Part shown: one piece after another, positions 19,847 through 29,376 of the stretch
How the letters are laid out: every line of letters begins with the position of its first letter
Numbering within the stretch: the stretch's first letter is position 1
Notes under the pieces: generated by a model
Told to the model about the DNA's origin: nothing
Databases searched by the model: none
The model's input: the letters and a program-made list of their open reading frames with translations, nothing else
NCBI GenBank assembly: GCA_002869185.1
Contig: PKTN01000004.1
Coordinates: 124,001-188,000, forward strand
DNA length: 64,000 nt
Source: Denitrovibrio sp.
Lineage (GTDB): Bacteria > Chrysiogenota > Deferribacteres > Deferribacterales > Geovibrionaceae
Reading direction: 5' to 3'
Position numbers and translations under genes: made by a program

Positions 19847-20272
19847 ATGAAAGATTTTCCAAAATTGTTACCACCCGAAAAGGGAGTTTATGTACTCTTT
19901 TTAAGGTGTACTCGTGAACGTATTATCCGTGTTGGCAGTATAGGTGAGCTTAGAACTAAGGCTGGGATATATGCCTATGTTGGGAGTGCTTATGGTGGAG
20001 GCGGTATAAAGAGTAGGCTTGGTAGGCACCTTAAGACTGCTAAGAAGTGTCGCTGGCATATTGATTATATAAGGCGTTTTATGTCATTTCATTCTGCTTG
20101 GTACACCTTGGAATCTGCTGATATTGAACACAAAATAGCAGAGGAATTTATCCGTATGGATACAGAAATCCCAATGAAGGGTTTTGGATCTAGCGATTGT
20201 AAGTGTCATTCTCACCTGTTTTTTATGGAAAAACTGCCAATTCCTTTCTTTAAACATCTAAAAAGAGCATAA
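19847..20272 (+). CDS. GIY-YIG/DUF123-like endonuclease-related protein
   Basis: This 141-residue protein has KGVYVLFLRC near the N-terminus and GIYAYVGSAYGGGGIKSRLGRH around residues 45-66, the DUF123 variant of the GIY-YIG fold. KCRWHIDYI and CKCHSHLFF follow. In archaea and some bacteria DUF123 occurs alone or fused to endonuclease III; a DNA-related role is presumed but not shown. The two CxC/H positions near the C-terminus could bind metal. It starts at ATG 19847, 41 bases from the divergent SDR gene start, so the promoters overlap. Confidence 0.75.
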   Translation: MKDFPKLLPPEKGVYVLFLRCTRERIIRVGSIGELRTKAGIYAYVGSAYGGGGIKSRLGRHLKTAKKCRWHIDYIRRFMSFHSAWYTLESADIEHKIAEEFIRMDTEIPMKGFGSSDCKCHSHLFFMEKLPIPFFKHLKRA

Positions 20273-20392
20273 CTACACAATATCTACATGTTTTGAACAT
20301 ACTCATTCTACTTTCTTGCTTTAGTCTAAAAGTGTAGCACTATGGGCTAATAGAGATAAATTGGTCATTGAATCTTAACAAGGAGGTTAATG

Positions 20393-20989
20393 ATGAATAT
20401 TAGTGGATCAGACAGTAGTTACATGTATCAAATGAACATAAACTCTGCAAGCAGACAAAGACCGTCTGCTGAGGATATGTTTAAAAAAGTTGACTCCAGT
20501 GGAGACGGCTCTGTTGACAGTACAGAGTTTGAAAGTCTTGTTGGAAACATGTCAGAAAGAACAGGAAATTCTATTGACGCAACAGAGAATTTTAGTGCTT
20601 ATGACAGTGATGAGGATGGAGCTTTAAGTAGCGATGAGCTAAAGAGCTTCTTGGAAGCAAATAAGCCTGATGCTGGTGAACAAGGTATGGGTGGAATGGA
20701 TGAAATGATGGCTGGCGGTAAAGCTGGTGGACCTAAAGGACAACCACCACCTCCTCCTCCTTCTGGTGAATCAGAAGAGGATGACGAGTATGATATCATG
20801 AGTTTGTTAGAGGAAGCATCTGAAGATACTTCTTCTACAAATACATATTTAGCTCTTATGGAGTCACTTCAGGACTCTTTTCTTGCTAGTAGTGATGATG
20901 ACTCAACCTCTACTTCAAATTCTTTCCAAAATATCTTGGACTCATTTAATGCAGTAGCAGGGTATACAAGTATAAGCACGAGTGTATAA
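20393..20989 (+). CDS. EF-hand calcium-binding protein
   Basis: Two in-register ATGs occur at 20390 and 20393. AGGAGG at 20381-20386 is 6 bases from the second, which is preferred (198 residues). Two EF-hand loops are clear: DSSGDGSVDSTE and DSDEDGALSSDE, with the correct D-x-D/S-x-D-G-x-x-D-x-x-E ligands. A Gly/Met-rich linker, a six-proline run and an acidic, Ser/Thr-rich C-terminal half follow. No signal peptide is seen, so it is cytosolic unless secreted by a non-classical route. It ends before a strong terminator and lies upstream of a two-component system. A link to metal sensing is possible but not proven. Confidence 0.85.
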   Translation: MNISGSDSSYMYQMNINSASRQRPSAEDMFKKVDSSGDGSVDSTEFESLVGNMSERTGNSIDATENFSAYDSDEDGALSSDELKSFLEANKPDAGEQGMGGMDEMMAGGKAGGPKGQPPPPPPSGESEEDDEYDIMSLLEEASEDTSSTNTYLALMESLQDSFLASSDDDSTSTSNSFQNILDSFNAVAGYTSISTSV

Positions 20990-21021
20990 AGAAAGAGAGA
21001 TTAGCTTTGTAGTCCATAGTT

Positions 21022-21050
21022 AAAAAGCCAGACATGAGTCTGGCTTTTTT
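21022..21050 (+). terminator. rho-independent terminator after the EF-hand gene
   Basis: A perfect 12-bp stem, AAAAAGCCAGAC/GTCTGGCTTTTT, with an ATGA loop and six T. Confidence 0.9.
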
Positions 21051-21219
21051 GGTGTGTCGAAATTTATTAGGAGATTATGAAATAAGATTTCATGTCCATT
21101 GTTAATATATGCCATGATTATGGGTAAATTATGGAGGAACTGTGTTAAGTATTTGAATGTATCATCTTTCGATTGAATAAAAGGGACTATTTACCCTATC
21201 CTTGTTTTAGGAGTTGAAA

Positions 21220-22659
21220 GTGCGTGTTAAACTATTTTATAAATTTTTTGGAATAATCTCTTTATCTATAATCTTGTCACTTGCTACAGCAGTTATAATA
21301 ATAGGTTATTTTGGAGAAAAGAATTTTCATAATTTTCTTGAAAAAAAGAAACTCAATGAATTAAAGCTTATGAGTGAAAACCTTGGTAAATACTATAAAG
21401 AAGATGGAGGATTTGTCTCTTTGAAAAATGGAGATATCCCTCTTTCGTTTGCTATGATATCAGGGGATGCAAACTTATCTGATGGTTTTAAGCTGAAAGC
21501 TTTTGAAAGAAGACCACCGGAACCCACACGTAGACATCCAGATGAGGTGAAATTACTTCCGCCACCTGAGATGGGGCACTTATTTTCTCTGTACGATGCA
21601 AATAGTGAACATATAGCTGGTGGTAAAAATAAATACGAGGATATGAACCTTGTCCCTGTAGTTATAGATGGAGAAGAGGTAGGGCATTTCGGTATTCTTA
21701 AACGTAATAAATTTCGTGATCAGTTTGCTACTAATTTCTTAGAGAGACAGTTGTCTTTGGTGGTAGTCACTATACTTATGGTGATGGGATTCGCGTTACT
21801 GATGGCAGTTTGGTTGACTAAATATATGTTGGCTCCTATAAAAAGTCTCAGAGTAGCTACACAAAAAATATCTGATAGAGAGTTTGATTTTGAAATGAAT
21901 ATTACTTCTAAGGATGAACTGGGTGATTTGGCTAGGAACTTTGTAGAGATGGCAAGCACCTTGAAAGCTTATGAGCAGAAGCAGAGTAGGTGGATATCAG
22001 ATATCTCTCATGAACTTCGTACACCTCTTTCGGTGATATTGGGTAGTATTGAGGCTGTTCAAGATGGTGTACGGAAGCCTAACGAAGAGACAGTAAATGC
22101 TATGCATAGCAACGCTTTGAGAATGAAGAGACTCGTAAATGAACTACATGACATATCTCTAGCTGAATCTGGAGGGATGCATCTGCAAAAGGTGAGAGTT
22201 GATATCGCAAAAGAGCTTTGTGGAATGCTAGATTTCTATGAAGTGAGATTTTCTGAATTTAATATTATTCTGAAGTTTAATGACGATAAGCAAGATAAAC
22301 CAATAAATGTTGACTTGATGCGTATGAATCAGGTTTTTATAAATTTACTTGAGAACACTATTAAGTATGCTAAATCACCAGGCGAATTGTTCATAGATTC
22401 CTATATTGAAGGTGATATAGCAGTAATCTCTTTTCAGGATACTGGGCCGGGTGTGCCAGAAGAACACATCTCACATCTGTTCGAGAGACTATACAGAGTG
22501 GATAACTCTAGAAACCGTGCTACAGGTGGTAGCGGTTTAGGTTTATCCATTTGTAAACATATAATAGAAAGTCATGGTGGTCTAATCTCTGCTCAATGTG
22601 GTGATAAGGGTGGTCTGCAAATAATAATCAGATTACCTTTGGAGAAGGGTGATGAATAA
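21220..22659 (+). CDS. two-component sensor histidine kinase (HAMP-HisKA-HATPase)
   Basis: GTG 21220 lies 6 bases after GGAG (21210-21213) and is the preferred start; a TTG at 21214 directly abuts that site and cannot use it. The kinase has TM1 (about residues 8-28), a periplasmic domain of about 130 residues with a Pro-rich charged segment (RRPPEPTRRHPDE), TM2 (about 168-190), HAMP, the phospho-acceptor motif ISHELRTPLS and an ATPase domain (NLLENTIKYA; DTGPGVPEEHISHLFERLYRVD; GGSGLGLSI). This is the BaeS/CpxA class of envelope-stress or metal sensors. The response-regulator gene overlaps its 3' end, so they are a cognate pair. Confidence 0.92.
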   Translation: MRVKLFYKFFGIISLSIILSLATAVIIIGYFGEKNFHNFLEKKKLNELKLMSENLGKYYKEDGGFVSLKNGDIPLSFAMISGDANLSDGFKLKAFERRPPEPTRRHPDEVKLLPPPEMGHLFSLYDANSEHIAGGKNKYEDMNLVPVVIDGEEVGHFGILKRNKFRDQFATNFLERQLSLVVVTILMVMGFALLMAVWLTKYMLAPIKSLRVATQKISDREFDFEMNITSKDELGDLARNFVEMASTLKAYEQKQSRWISDISHELRTPLSVILGSIEAVQDGVRKPNEETVNAMHSNALRMKRLVNELHDISLAESGGMHLQKVRVDIAKELCGMLDFYEVRFSEFNIILKFNDDKQDKPINVDLMRMNQVFINLLENTIKYAKSPGELFIDSYIEGDIAVISFQDTGPGVPEEHISHLFERLYRVDNSRNRATGGSGLGLSICKHIIESHGGLISAQCGDKGGLQIIIRLPLEKGDE

Positions 22660-23326
22660 AAAGATACTTATAATAGAAGATGAAGAAGAGATAGCGTTAC
22701 TGCTTAAAGATTATTTAACAGAATCAAGTTTTGATGCAATGGTACACCATACAGGTTCAGATGCAGTGGCTATGATAGATAAACACACGCCAGATGCTGT
22801 ATTACTTGATGTGATGCTCCCTGTTGTTAACGGGTTAGAGATATGCAAGCAGGTTCGCAAAAAATCTAGTGTACCTATCATTATGCTGACTGCAAAGGTA
22901 GAAGAGATAGATAGACTTATCGGGTTAGAACTCGGTGCTGATGACTATATCTGTAAACCATTTAGCCCAAGAGAAGTTGTAGCCAGAGTGAAAGCTGTTC
23001 TTCGTAGGTTTAACCCTGAAACACCTGTCAAAACAGTAACCGTAGACTGTATCACTATATGTCCTGAGCTTTATAAAGTGACCGCAAAAGGGGAAGACAT
23101 AGTATTGACTAGGAGTGAGTTTATGCTTTTACTTAATATGGCAAAGAGTCCAGGCAGAGTCTTTTCTAGGTCTGATCTTATATCTAGTGTGCATGGGTAC
23201 GAGTTTGAAGGTTATGAGAGGACAGTAGACAGTCATATCAAAAATCTTCGTAAAAAGATAGCTCCTTATGTTGGCGAAAACTTGATCCAAACTATTTATG
23301 GTGTTGGTTATAAGATAGAAGTATAG
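22652..23326 (+). CDS. OmpR/PhoB-family response regulator
   Basis: 224 residues. The receiver domain has acidic pair E9/D10, phospho-acceptor D53 (LLDVMLP), the T in MLTAK and the K in YICKPFSPRE. A winged-helix DNA-binding domain follows (LTRSEFMLLLNMAKSPGRVFSR; ERTVDSHIKNLRKKI; IQTIYGVGYKIEV). The ATG at 22652 overlaps the kinase gene by 8 bases, and its ribosome site (GGAGAAGG) is inside the kinase coding region. The pair should act together; the nearest plausible target is the EF-hand gene upstream, by analogy only. Confidence 0.93.
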   Translation: MNKKILIIEDEEEIALLLKDYLTESSFDAMVHHTGSDAVAMIDKHTPDAVLLDVMLPVVNGLEICKQVRKKSSVPIIMLTAKVEEIDRLIGLELGADDYICKPFSPREVVARVKAVLRRFNPETPVKTVTVDCITICPELYKVTAKGEDIVLTRSEFMLLLNMAKSPGRVFSRSDLISSVHGYEFEGYERTVDSHIKNLRKKIAPYVGENLIQTIYGVGYKIEV

Positions 23327-23395
23327 CCATTTGATATTGCATTTATCTGCTTGTAAGCTAGTATAATGCTTCAACTTATTGTAGGGGCGTAGCTT

Positions 23396-23842
23396 ATGAA
23401 CTTGGATATCCGCATTGCTGAAAAATCAGATATAGATTCTATGATCTCTCTTATGGATTACCTTCTTAGTCTTGAAGGTGATTTTCCAAATCAACGTGAA
23501 AACCAGCAACGAGGTTTTGAATTAGCTTTAGATAGTGAGACTACGATATATTTTGTAGCTGAGCTTGATAGCGTTATTGTTGGCATGTGCTGTCTGCATA
23601 AATTTGTTTCAACAGTTCAGGGTGTGTATACTGGTGTGGTGGAAGATGTTGTTGTCATTAAAGAACACGGTGGAAAAGGTATAGGTAAAAAATTACTAAA
23701 CTATCTTGAAGATTACTCAAAAAAAACTGGACTGACCCGTCTTGCTCTAATGGTAGATAAGGGTAACAGTCCAGCTATTTCGTTGTATAAGAAGCAAGGT
23801 TGGGAAGAGACTAAATATTTAGGCTTCCGCAAATACCTTTAA
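23396..23842 (+). CDS. GNAT-family N-acetyltransferase
   Basis: A 148-residue acetyltransferase fold. The acetyl-CoA site is visible as HGGKGIGKKLLNYLEDY (motif A, R/Q-x-x-G-x-G/A-like, about residues 88-104), preceded by the strand VEDVVVIKE and followed by the family C-terminal block NSPAISLYKKQGW. The substrate is unknown; small GNATs acetylate amino acids, polyamines or protein N-termini. It is convergent with, and overlaps by 4 bases, the nitronate-monooxygenase-like gene. Confidence 0.88.
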   Translation: MNLDIRIAEKSDIDSMISLMDYLLSLEGDFPNQRENQQRGFELALDSETTIYFVAELDSVIVGMCCLHKFVSTVQGVYTGVVEDVVVIKEHGGKGIGKKLLNYLEDYSKKTGLTRLALMVDKGNSPAISLYKKQGWEETKYLGFRKYL

Positions 23843-25263
23843 GCTTCTGATGGATTAAGGTCGCTTAATAGTTGCTCGATAACTTCGGCAACACTAAGTG
23901 TGTCAGCTCCGTCTTTCATAAATTCTTTAACTTTCTTAAGTGTATCACCAGCTGTGATGAGAGTCTGCTCGATATAGCCACTCTTGTATATCTCTGGGAG
24001 TCCTATATTCGCTACGAGCGCGTTGCAAAGACATTTACGCCCTTCTAGCTCTTCAGGGTCGCCACCTTTTGTTATGAAAGCTTTCTCTGGCTCTGCTGGG
24101 CATCTATACCCAAGAGTGCCATCCTCTTTCTTATATATATGACGAAGGTAACCGAGGTTACATATTCTAGGACGTTTAAGGTAAGTTTCGAGTACTGAGA
24201 GTGAATCTTCGAGTGCCACGACTTTAAATGGAAAACCAGTAGGTGACGCTTTAGGATCTGTGAAAACATCTGGTATATTAGCAAGGATAGTCTTCTTGAT
24301 ACTATCAACGAAGCCTGATTCCTTACACATAGCTAGGAGTGTTCCAATTTGGATACCTTGAGCTCCAGCCGCAACAGCCTCTTTAAGCTTGCAAGCTTCG
24401 CCCCATGAACCAGCCATCCAGAAAGGTACGTTGAGCGCTTTGATCTTTTCAAGATCTACTTCGTCTTTAACACCGTAAGTTGGCTCTCCAGTTTCACCGA
24501 GGTTAAGTCCGCCTCTTGGTGGTGCATTGTGTCCTCCAGCAGTATTATGCTCTATAACAAGCCCGTCCACAGGAGGCTTTGTCTTTTTAACCATTGTGGT
24601 TGCAAGTATGTTCGATGATACAATTGCGTAGAATTTTGGTCTAGGAAGCTCTGTGAGGAACTCGCCCATGATTTCTTTAGGGTCGAGAACCATACGGAAT
24701 TCTTCATCCTTTTCAGCGCCAGTAACATTAACTCTGATGCTAGCAGGCTCTGCCTTAGAGAAAGCGTCGAGCACAGCAGGGATATCTCTAGGGATACCAG
24801 CACCCATGATGATGTAGTCAACTCCAGCAAGCATTGCGCCGTAAATTGATGGAAGGTTAGGTAGTGTTACCTTCTCAATTAGGTTGATACCAATAGGGTT
24901 GTCATGTCCCTCTTTAGCGAGAAAAACTTCTGTGAAATTAGCAGCGATTGTTATCTCGAAAAGTTCTTTTGATGGGGTAAGAGTGTACATAGGGATCCTT
25001 TTGTAGGATACATGAGCTTCTTTTCCACCTTCTATATAAAATTCGTTAATGATTTTTTCAGCTATGGATTGTACGGGAAAAGCTGCAAGTGCACGGCGCA
25101 TATTACCGTCCTTGTCTCCCTCCTGTAGTCTTCTAGTAAGAATAACATCCATTGCAGTACCTGAAACAACACCTATCTGACCATTCTCGCCAACTGTTCT
25201 TGCGAGTTCCCAGTTAGAAACGCCTGCTCCCATACCGCCAGTAATAATTCTATATTCCTTCAT
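23839..25263 (-). CDS. nitronate monooxygenase (2-nitropropane dioxygenase)-like flavoprotein
   Basis: This 474-residue TIM-barrel FMN enzyme of the NPD/PfaD-like group opens with GGMGAGVSNWELARTV. It carries NTAGGHNAPPRGG in the middle and the FMN phosphate-binding region AGSWGE...AGAQGIQIGTLL. The family oxidises nitronates or acts as an enoyl reductase-type protein. This long form, with a Cys-containing C-terminal extension (KCLCNALVANIG), is closer to PfaD-like or anaerobe-specific paralogues than to short NMO. The start ATG 25263 lies before an AT-rich leader. It is intact and single-gene. Confidence 0.85.
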   Translation of the reverse strand: MKEYRIITGGMGAGVSNWELARTVGENGQIGVVSGTAMDVILTRRLQEGDKDGNMRRALAAFPVQSIAEKIINEFYIEGGKEAHVSYKRIPMYTLTPSKELFEITIAANFTEVFLAKEGHDNPIGINLIEKVTLPNLPSIYGAMLAGVDYIIMGAGIPRDIPAVLDAFSKAEPASIRVNVTGAEKDEEFRMVLDPKEIMGEFLTELPRPKFYAIVSSNILATTMVKKTKPPVDGLVIEHNTAGGHNAPPRGGLNLGETGEPTYGVKDEVDLEKIKALNVPFWMAGSWGEACKLKEAVAAGAQGIQIGTLLAMCKESGFVDSIKKTILANIPDVFTDPKASPTGFPFKVVALEDSLSVLETYLKRPRICNLGYLRHIYKKEDGTLGYRCPAEPEKAFITKGGDPEELEGRKCLCNALVANIGLPEIYKSGYIEQTLITAGDTLKKVKEFMKDGADTLSVAEVIEQLLSDLNPSEA

Positions 25264-25543
25264 TTTGTCCTCGTTTATTGGATAAATAAGTTAAATTTTT
25301 GATAGCTTATAATACTAAACTATCTCATGCAAGCCTCTATTTTATATTTTCGAATAAAAACCATTTACGAAACTAATTTTAAGAGATGGAACTTAATTAA
25401 TTATAAAAAAAATGATATTTGGTTCAAAAAGTTATCAGCATAAATATCAATACCTTTTTTTAGTAACCAATGTGGATTATTTACCTTTGAATTATAGCTA
25501 AGCTAAGATAAAATAGCATACAAGATCAAAGTAAAGGTGTGAT

Positions 25544-26029
25544 ATGCAAGTAAACTTAGACGACGAATCCAACATTAATGTAGAAAAAGTACGCAACAAA
25601 GATGAATACATCCTTAGTATTGATGGCCGTACAAAACTCTATTTCTCAGAGTCTGAAATGAAATTCTTGCATGCTATGATAGATTCTGCTCTTAAAGAAG
25701 GGGACGGAATGAGTAAAGATAGTATACGTCAAGCTTTGATGGATGCTGTGACAAACCACAAGGCTAAATTGCAGGTAACTTTGAGAGATATGAGAAGCAA
25801 GGATATCGCATTCGCTCTTTGGTATGTGGATGATTAAGCTATGCGTGCCGAAGTACTTTCTAATATGTCAAAGAGATCAGCTGAGGACGTTGAGGTCGCT
25901 ATAAGAGAATCTATTGAACGCAGAATAAGAAAGGAACGTTCAGAGGGTAATCTCGATATCGAAGAGGTTATGGCTGATCAAGGGAAGAGTGCTGCCTCAG
26001 GATTACTTAAGAAAGTGTTAAACTCTTAG
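25544..26029 (+). pseudogene. FliG middle-domain-like protein, interrupted by in-frame TAA
   Basis: Two same-phase open frames (25544-25837 and from 25841) make one 161-residue protein with TAA at codon 98 (25835-25837). Across the stop the sequence reads like the FliG middle domain: LQVTLRDMRSKDIAFALW before it and LSNMSKRSAEDV after it, matching the FliG pattern of a Lxx(V/L)DSKDLALAL helix followed by NMSKRA. No FliG N- or C-terminal torque domain is present, so this is a stand-alone FliG_M-like protein rather than the motor switch. GAA to TAA at a Glu would explain the stop. As written the gene gives only 97 residues. Its 3' end overlaps the convergent STAND gene by 4 bases. Confidence 0.75.
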
Positions 26030-29000
26030 TTGCTAGTTTTGATGATGTATAATAATTCATCAATCTCGTCACTAGAGAATCCATCAGTAACTAGGTGTTT
26101 ATTATAATTATTTAATATCGTTAAACATTTGACCCTGTCTTTCTTCTTTTTATAATACATGTACGCGATTTTTACCATTTCTGTGTTGTGGATGTATACG
26201 TCTAACCATTTAGTAAAATAATAGTCTAATTGTATCAGATCTGGTGAGTAGTTACCTATTTGATAGATAAGTGTTATTAGACCAATGAAGGCTTGGTCAG
26301 TGTATTCTCTTCTAGCGTTAATCTTTTCTATGCCTGTGAGAAATGGTAAATATCTGTCAGTATACATGTCTTGCGTCTCTAGTAGATGTTTAATGCTATT
26401 AGAATAATTCCCTTTATCGTAGTTGATCCAAGCATTGTTGCAAGTCTGGATAAAGATGTCAGCATTGCACTTAGTGTTGATGAGTCTAACTATACCGTTG
26501 TTAATGGTTATATAGTCTTTAGGGTTAACCCCTTTGAAACTATCTTTAAGTAGTTTCCTGTATCTTGACATTAGGTTATCAAAACTTGTTCTTGCATGTT
26601 CTTTGCTACTTGAAGGCCATATGTACGATTGGATAGTTTCTTGGTTAATACTGTATTCTTTACTTGAAACTAGTATTCCTATCATTAATCTAAAGTTGCC
26701 TGCTAGAGCATCGGTAGATAGTGAGTGATTGCTAAGAGTAATTTTCATCTCACCAAAAGCATTGATTTCCATCAGAGGTATTAGCTCTTTTTTGCTGCTA
26801 AATGATTTGTCATGCTTGTTATAGGCGATGTCTTTTGTGTAGTCTGCTACAATCTCATCTTTATGAGCGTGCTCGAGTAGATTTTGCATAACTTCCGGTA
26901 GTGCCAGTCTGAAGAAATCTGAGTTAGATTTTTTTAAATATTTGATGGAGATGACGGCATACTCTTTAGCATCTTTTTTGTTACCTACATTGTTTGCAAG
27001 GTATGAAAGGTAAGCATGAGCTGCTGCATTATATCTATCGTTTCCTGTCTCTTGTGCATGAGCGATAACATCTAACAGGTTAGATTCTGCTTCTTTGTAT
27101 TTTCCAAGATAGGTCTTCACAACTCCAACAAAATATATAAACTTACAATGAGTATTTTTTGGGAAACCGCTCTCTATAGATAGTTCTAGAGCTTTATTAG
27201 CGTTTTCTTCCGCACCATCTTCAAAGCGAAGTGCATTGATTACTGCTTTGTAGGCATAGATTATAGATGAAATAGAGCTTGGCATACTATCTAGGTCTAA
27301 ATTGCTATAAATCTCTATATACCTTTCAGCTTGGTCAGTATCTCCATTGTGTAAGGCATTGTCAGCATCAAAAACATCTAAGCTAACCTTGAGATATAAC
27401 GATCTGTCGAGATAAAGCCTAGCCTTTTGTCTAATTTTTGATGAAAGAATTTCTTGTGCTTTATAGTGACCGTTTTCGCTAAATGAGAAATAGATACTCA
27501 TGATAATTGTAAGGGTTTTTAGACTATTGACTGTTGAATGATTTACGCTAGTTATGAGTAAGTTTAGATGCTTCTCGGATAGCCCGATGTTGCCAGTTTT
27601 TTCGTAATAAATGAAAAAAAGATAGTTTAAGACAAACTTATGATTGACCGCTTGTATCTCATTTGTAAGTGCAGATGCCTTATCTAAAATGGTTTTGGTG
27701 TCACAGCCCGCCTCCGTAAATAAGCAACCTAGTAATATAGAAGTATATACTTCTAGGAGCTTTATTTGTGAGAGTTCACTTTCATGTTCTCTTAATAATG
27801 ATTTAACCTTATCTAAGTGATAACGACATTCTACAATGTCACCACTTATAAAAGAATTATATGTGATGAGACCGCAGGACGATAATATAACCCCTATGTG
27901 GTTATCATGTTTTTGAAAGTTTTTGAGTGTATGTAGCAGCATCCCTTCTGTTTTATCAAGTGAGATACATTTTGTTACTATGCTATAAGCAAGAGGCATC
28001 CATAGGCTATTTCGAAAGATGGTTACATGTATGTCTGAAAGGATGCCAAATAGAGAGTACTCTTCTTTTGTAACTAGAAATGCATCTATATTTTCTTTAA
28101 TAACTTGCTCAAGTTTTGAGTAGGTTTTGGCTTTTATCAAATATCGCAAAGCATTTGTTAGGTTATGGTGCTCAAGCTCATAATCAGCAGCCTGAATAAG
28201 GAATAGCTCAATGTCTAGCCTTGTCAGCTGGTTATAGCAAATATTTGAAAGCCAATTAGCGTATAACGGGTGCAGAGAGAAGTGCATCGAACTCGACCTT
28301 TTAATAAAGTTATTATTGTCGAATAGATTCATTATGAATTTGGCAATGCTTGAATTGCCGTGGCACTGTATAGCAAGATCAATCTTGATGTCTTTAAGAA
28401 GAGCAAGAAGAGAGCAGGTCGTAAACTCTTTTGTATCATATGTGTGCAATTCTATAGCCTTGAAATAGTGATCTAGTTGATTTGAGAGATCGTCTATGCT
28501 TGGGAGTTGATCATAAGTTTTGAGATAAGTGAAGGCAGCATCAATACCATGTGCCCATCCTTCAGTAATTTCATAGATTTTTTCCAGCCCTTTTAGGTCC
28601 GCCATGTCATCTAGATGTTTTAGGGCGAGGCTTTTAAATTCATTCGCTGTAATGGTAAAAAAATCATTATCTAAAAGATGTTTATGGTTTTCTAATTGAT
28701 TGCTATTGGATAAATTGTGATTAGTATTTCTTGAACAAACAATAAAATGCAGGATAGTTGAGGATAAGCTTATTGCGCTCTGTATTGTTTTATACGCTAG
28801 TCCGATTGCTGGTAGCTTATCAGCATTGTCAAAAATTATAGCAATCCTTTTTCTGATTACCTTCTTTAAGCTTCTAATAATAGTTTTTATATATGTTTCA
28901 TATTGCAGAGGGTCTAATTTATTTTGGATTAATAGTTGGTCAAATTCATCACATGAGTATTTTGGGTAAAAAGTTGATAATTTATGATGTAAACTCTTGC

Positions 29001-29235
29001 AGAGAAATATAGGATCTTTGTCATCTTCAGAAATATCATACCAAATATATTCGTAGTAGTAGGTTTCTGCCATTTGGTGGGCAAAAACAGTTTTCCCTTG
29101 CCCGGGAGCTCCATGAAAGATATAAACCTGCTTATGCTTATTGATAGATTCAATCTCTTTTAGTTTTGCCTTGCGTATGATTATTTGCTCAGCTTTACAA
29201 TAGTCTTGTGTATAGTTTTCTAAGTCAGATTTCAT
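26026..29235 (-). CDS. STAND ATPase transcriptional regulator (MalT/SARP-like, TPR-rich, C-terminal winged helix/BTAD)
   Basis: A 1069-residue regulator. The P-loop is GAPGQGKT (residues 42-49) and the Walker B-like strand is IAIIFDNAD (about 135-143). Winged-helix and helical regions typical of STAND proteins follow, then a long TPR-like superhelix (about 400-790). Near residue 830 begins a DNA-binding-like segment (GEMKITLSNHSL; QSYIWPSSSKEHARTSFDNLMSRYRKLLKD), resembling the winged helix of SARP-type activators, and a BTAD-like helical tail follows. Members integrate an effector or protein signal with ATP to activate transcription. Codon use is noticeably AT-rich. It is monocistronic, and its target is unknown. 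Confidence 0.8.
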   Translation of the reverse strand: MKSDLENYTQDYCKAEQIIIRKAKLKEIESINKHKQVYIFHGAPGQGKTVFAHQMAETYYYEYIWYDISEDDKDPIFLCKSLHHKLSTFYPKYSCDEFDQLLIQNKLDPLQYETYIKTIIRSLKKVIRKRIAIIFDNADKLPAIGLAYKTIQSAISLSSTILHFIVCSRNTNHNLSNSNQLENHKHLLDNDFFTITANEFKSLALKHLDDMADLKGLEKIYEITEGWAHGIDAAFTYLKTYDQLPSIDDLSNQLDHYFKAIELHTYDTKEFTTCSLLALLKDIKIDLAIQCHGNSSIAKFIMNLFDNNNFIKRSSSMHFSLHPLYANWLSNICYNQLTRLDIELFLIQAADYELEHHNLTNALRYLIKAKTYSKLEQVIKENIDAFLVTKEEYSLFGILSDIHVTIFRNSLWMPLAYSIVTKCISLDKTEGMLLHTLKNFQKHDNHIGVILSSCGLITYNSFISGDIVECRYHLDKVKSLLREHESELSQIKLLEVYTSILLGCLFTEAGCDTKTILDKASALTNEIQAVNHKFVLNYLFFIYYEKTGNIGLSEKHLNLLITSVNHSTVNSLKTLTIIMSIYFSFSENGHYKAQEILSSKIRQKARLYLDRSLYLKVSLDVFDADNALHNGDTDQAERYIEIYSNLDLDSMPSSISSIIYAYKAVINALRFEDGAEENANKALELSIESGFPKNTHCKFIYFVGVVKTYLGKYKEAESNLLDVIAHAQETGNDRYNAAAHAYLSYLANNVGNKKDAKEYAVISIKYLKKSNSDFFRLALPEVMQNLLEHAHKDEIVADYTKDIAYNKHDKSFSSKKELIPLMEINAFGEMKITLSNHSLSTDALAGNFRLMIGILVSSKEYSINQETIQSYIWPSSSKEHARTSFDNLMSRYRKLLKDSFKGVNPKDYITINNGIVRLINTKCNADIFIQTCNNAWINYDKGNYSNSIKHLLETQDMYTDRYLPFLTGIEKINARREYTDQAFIGLITLIYQIGNYSPDLIQLDYYFTKWLDVYIHNTEMVKIAYMYYKKKKDRVKCLTILNNYNKHLVTDGFSSDEIDELLYIIKTSN

Positions 29236-29376
29236 GGTTTTCCTTGAGACGTAGCTGTATATATTGTTAAATTTATTTTACAACAATTATTATGCTAATA
29301 ATATCAAATATTTGTCTGTTTTGTCAATGTTCATTTAAGGTTTTTTTAAGATAATGTCTGTTATCTTTCTTACAAG

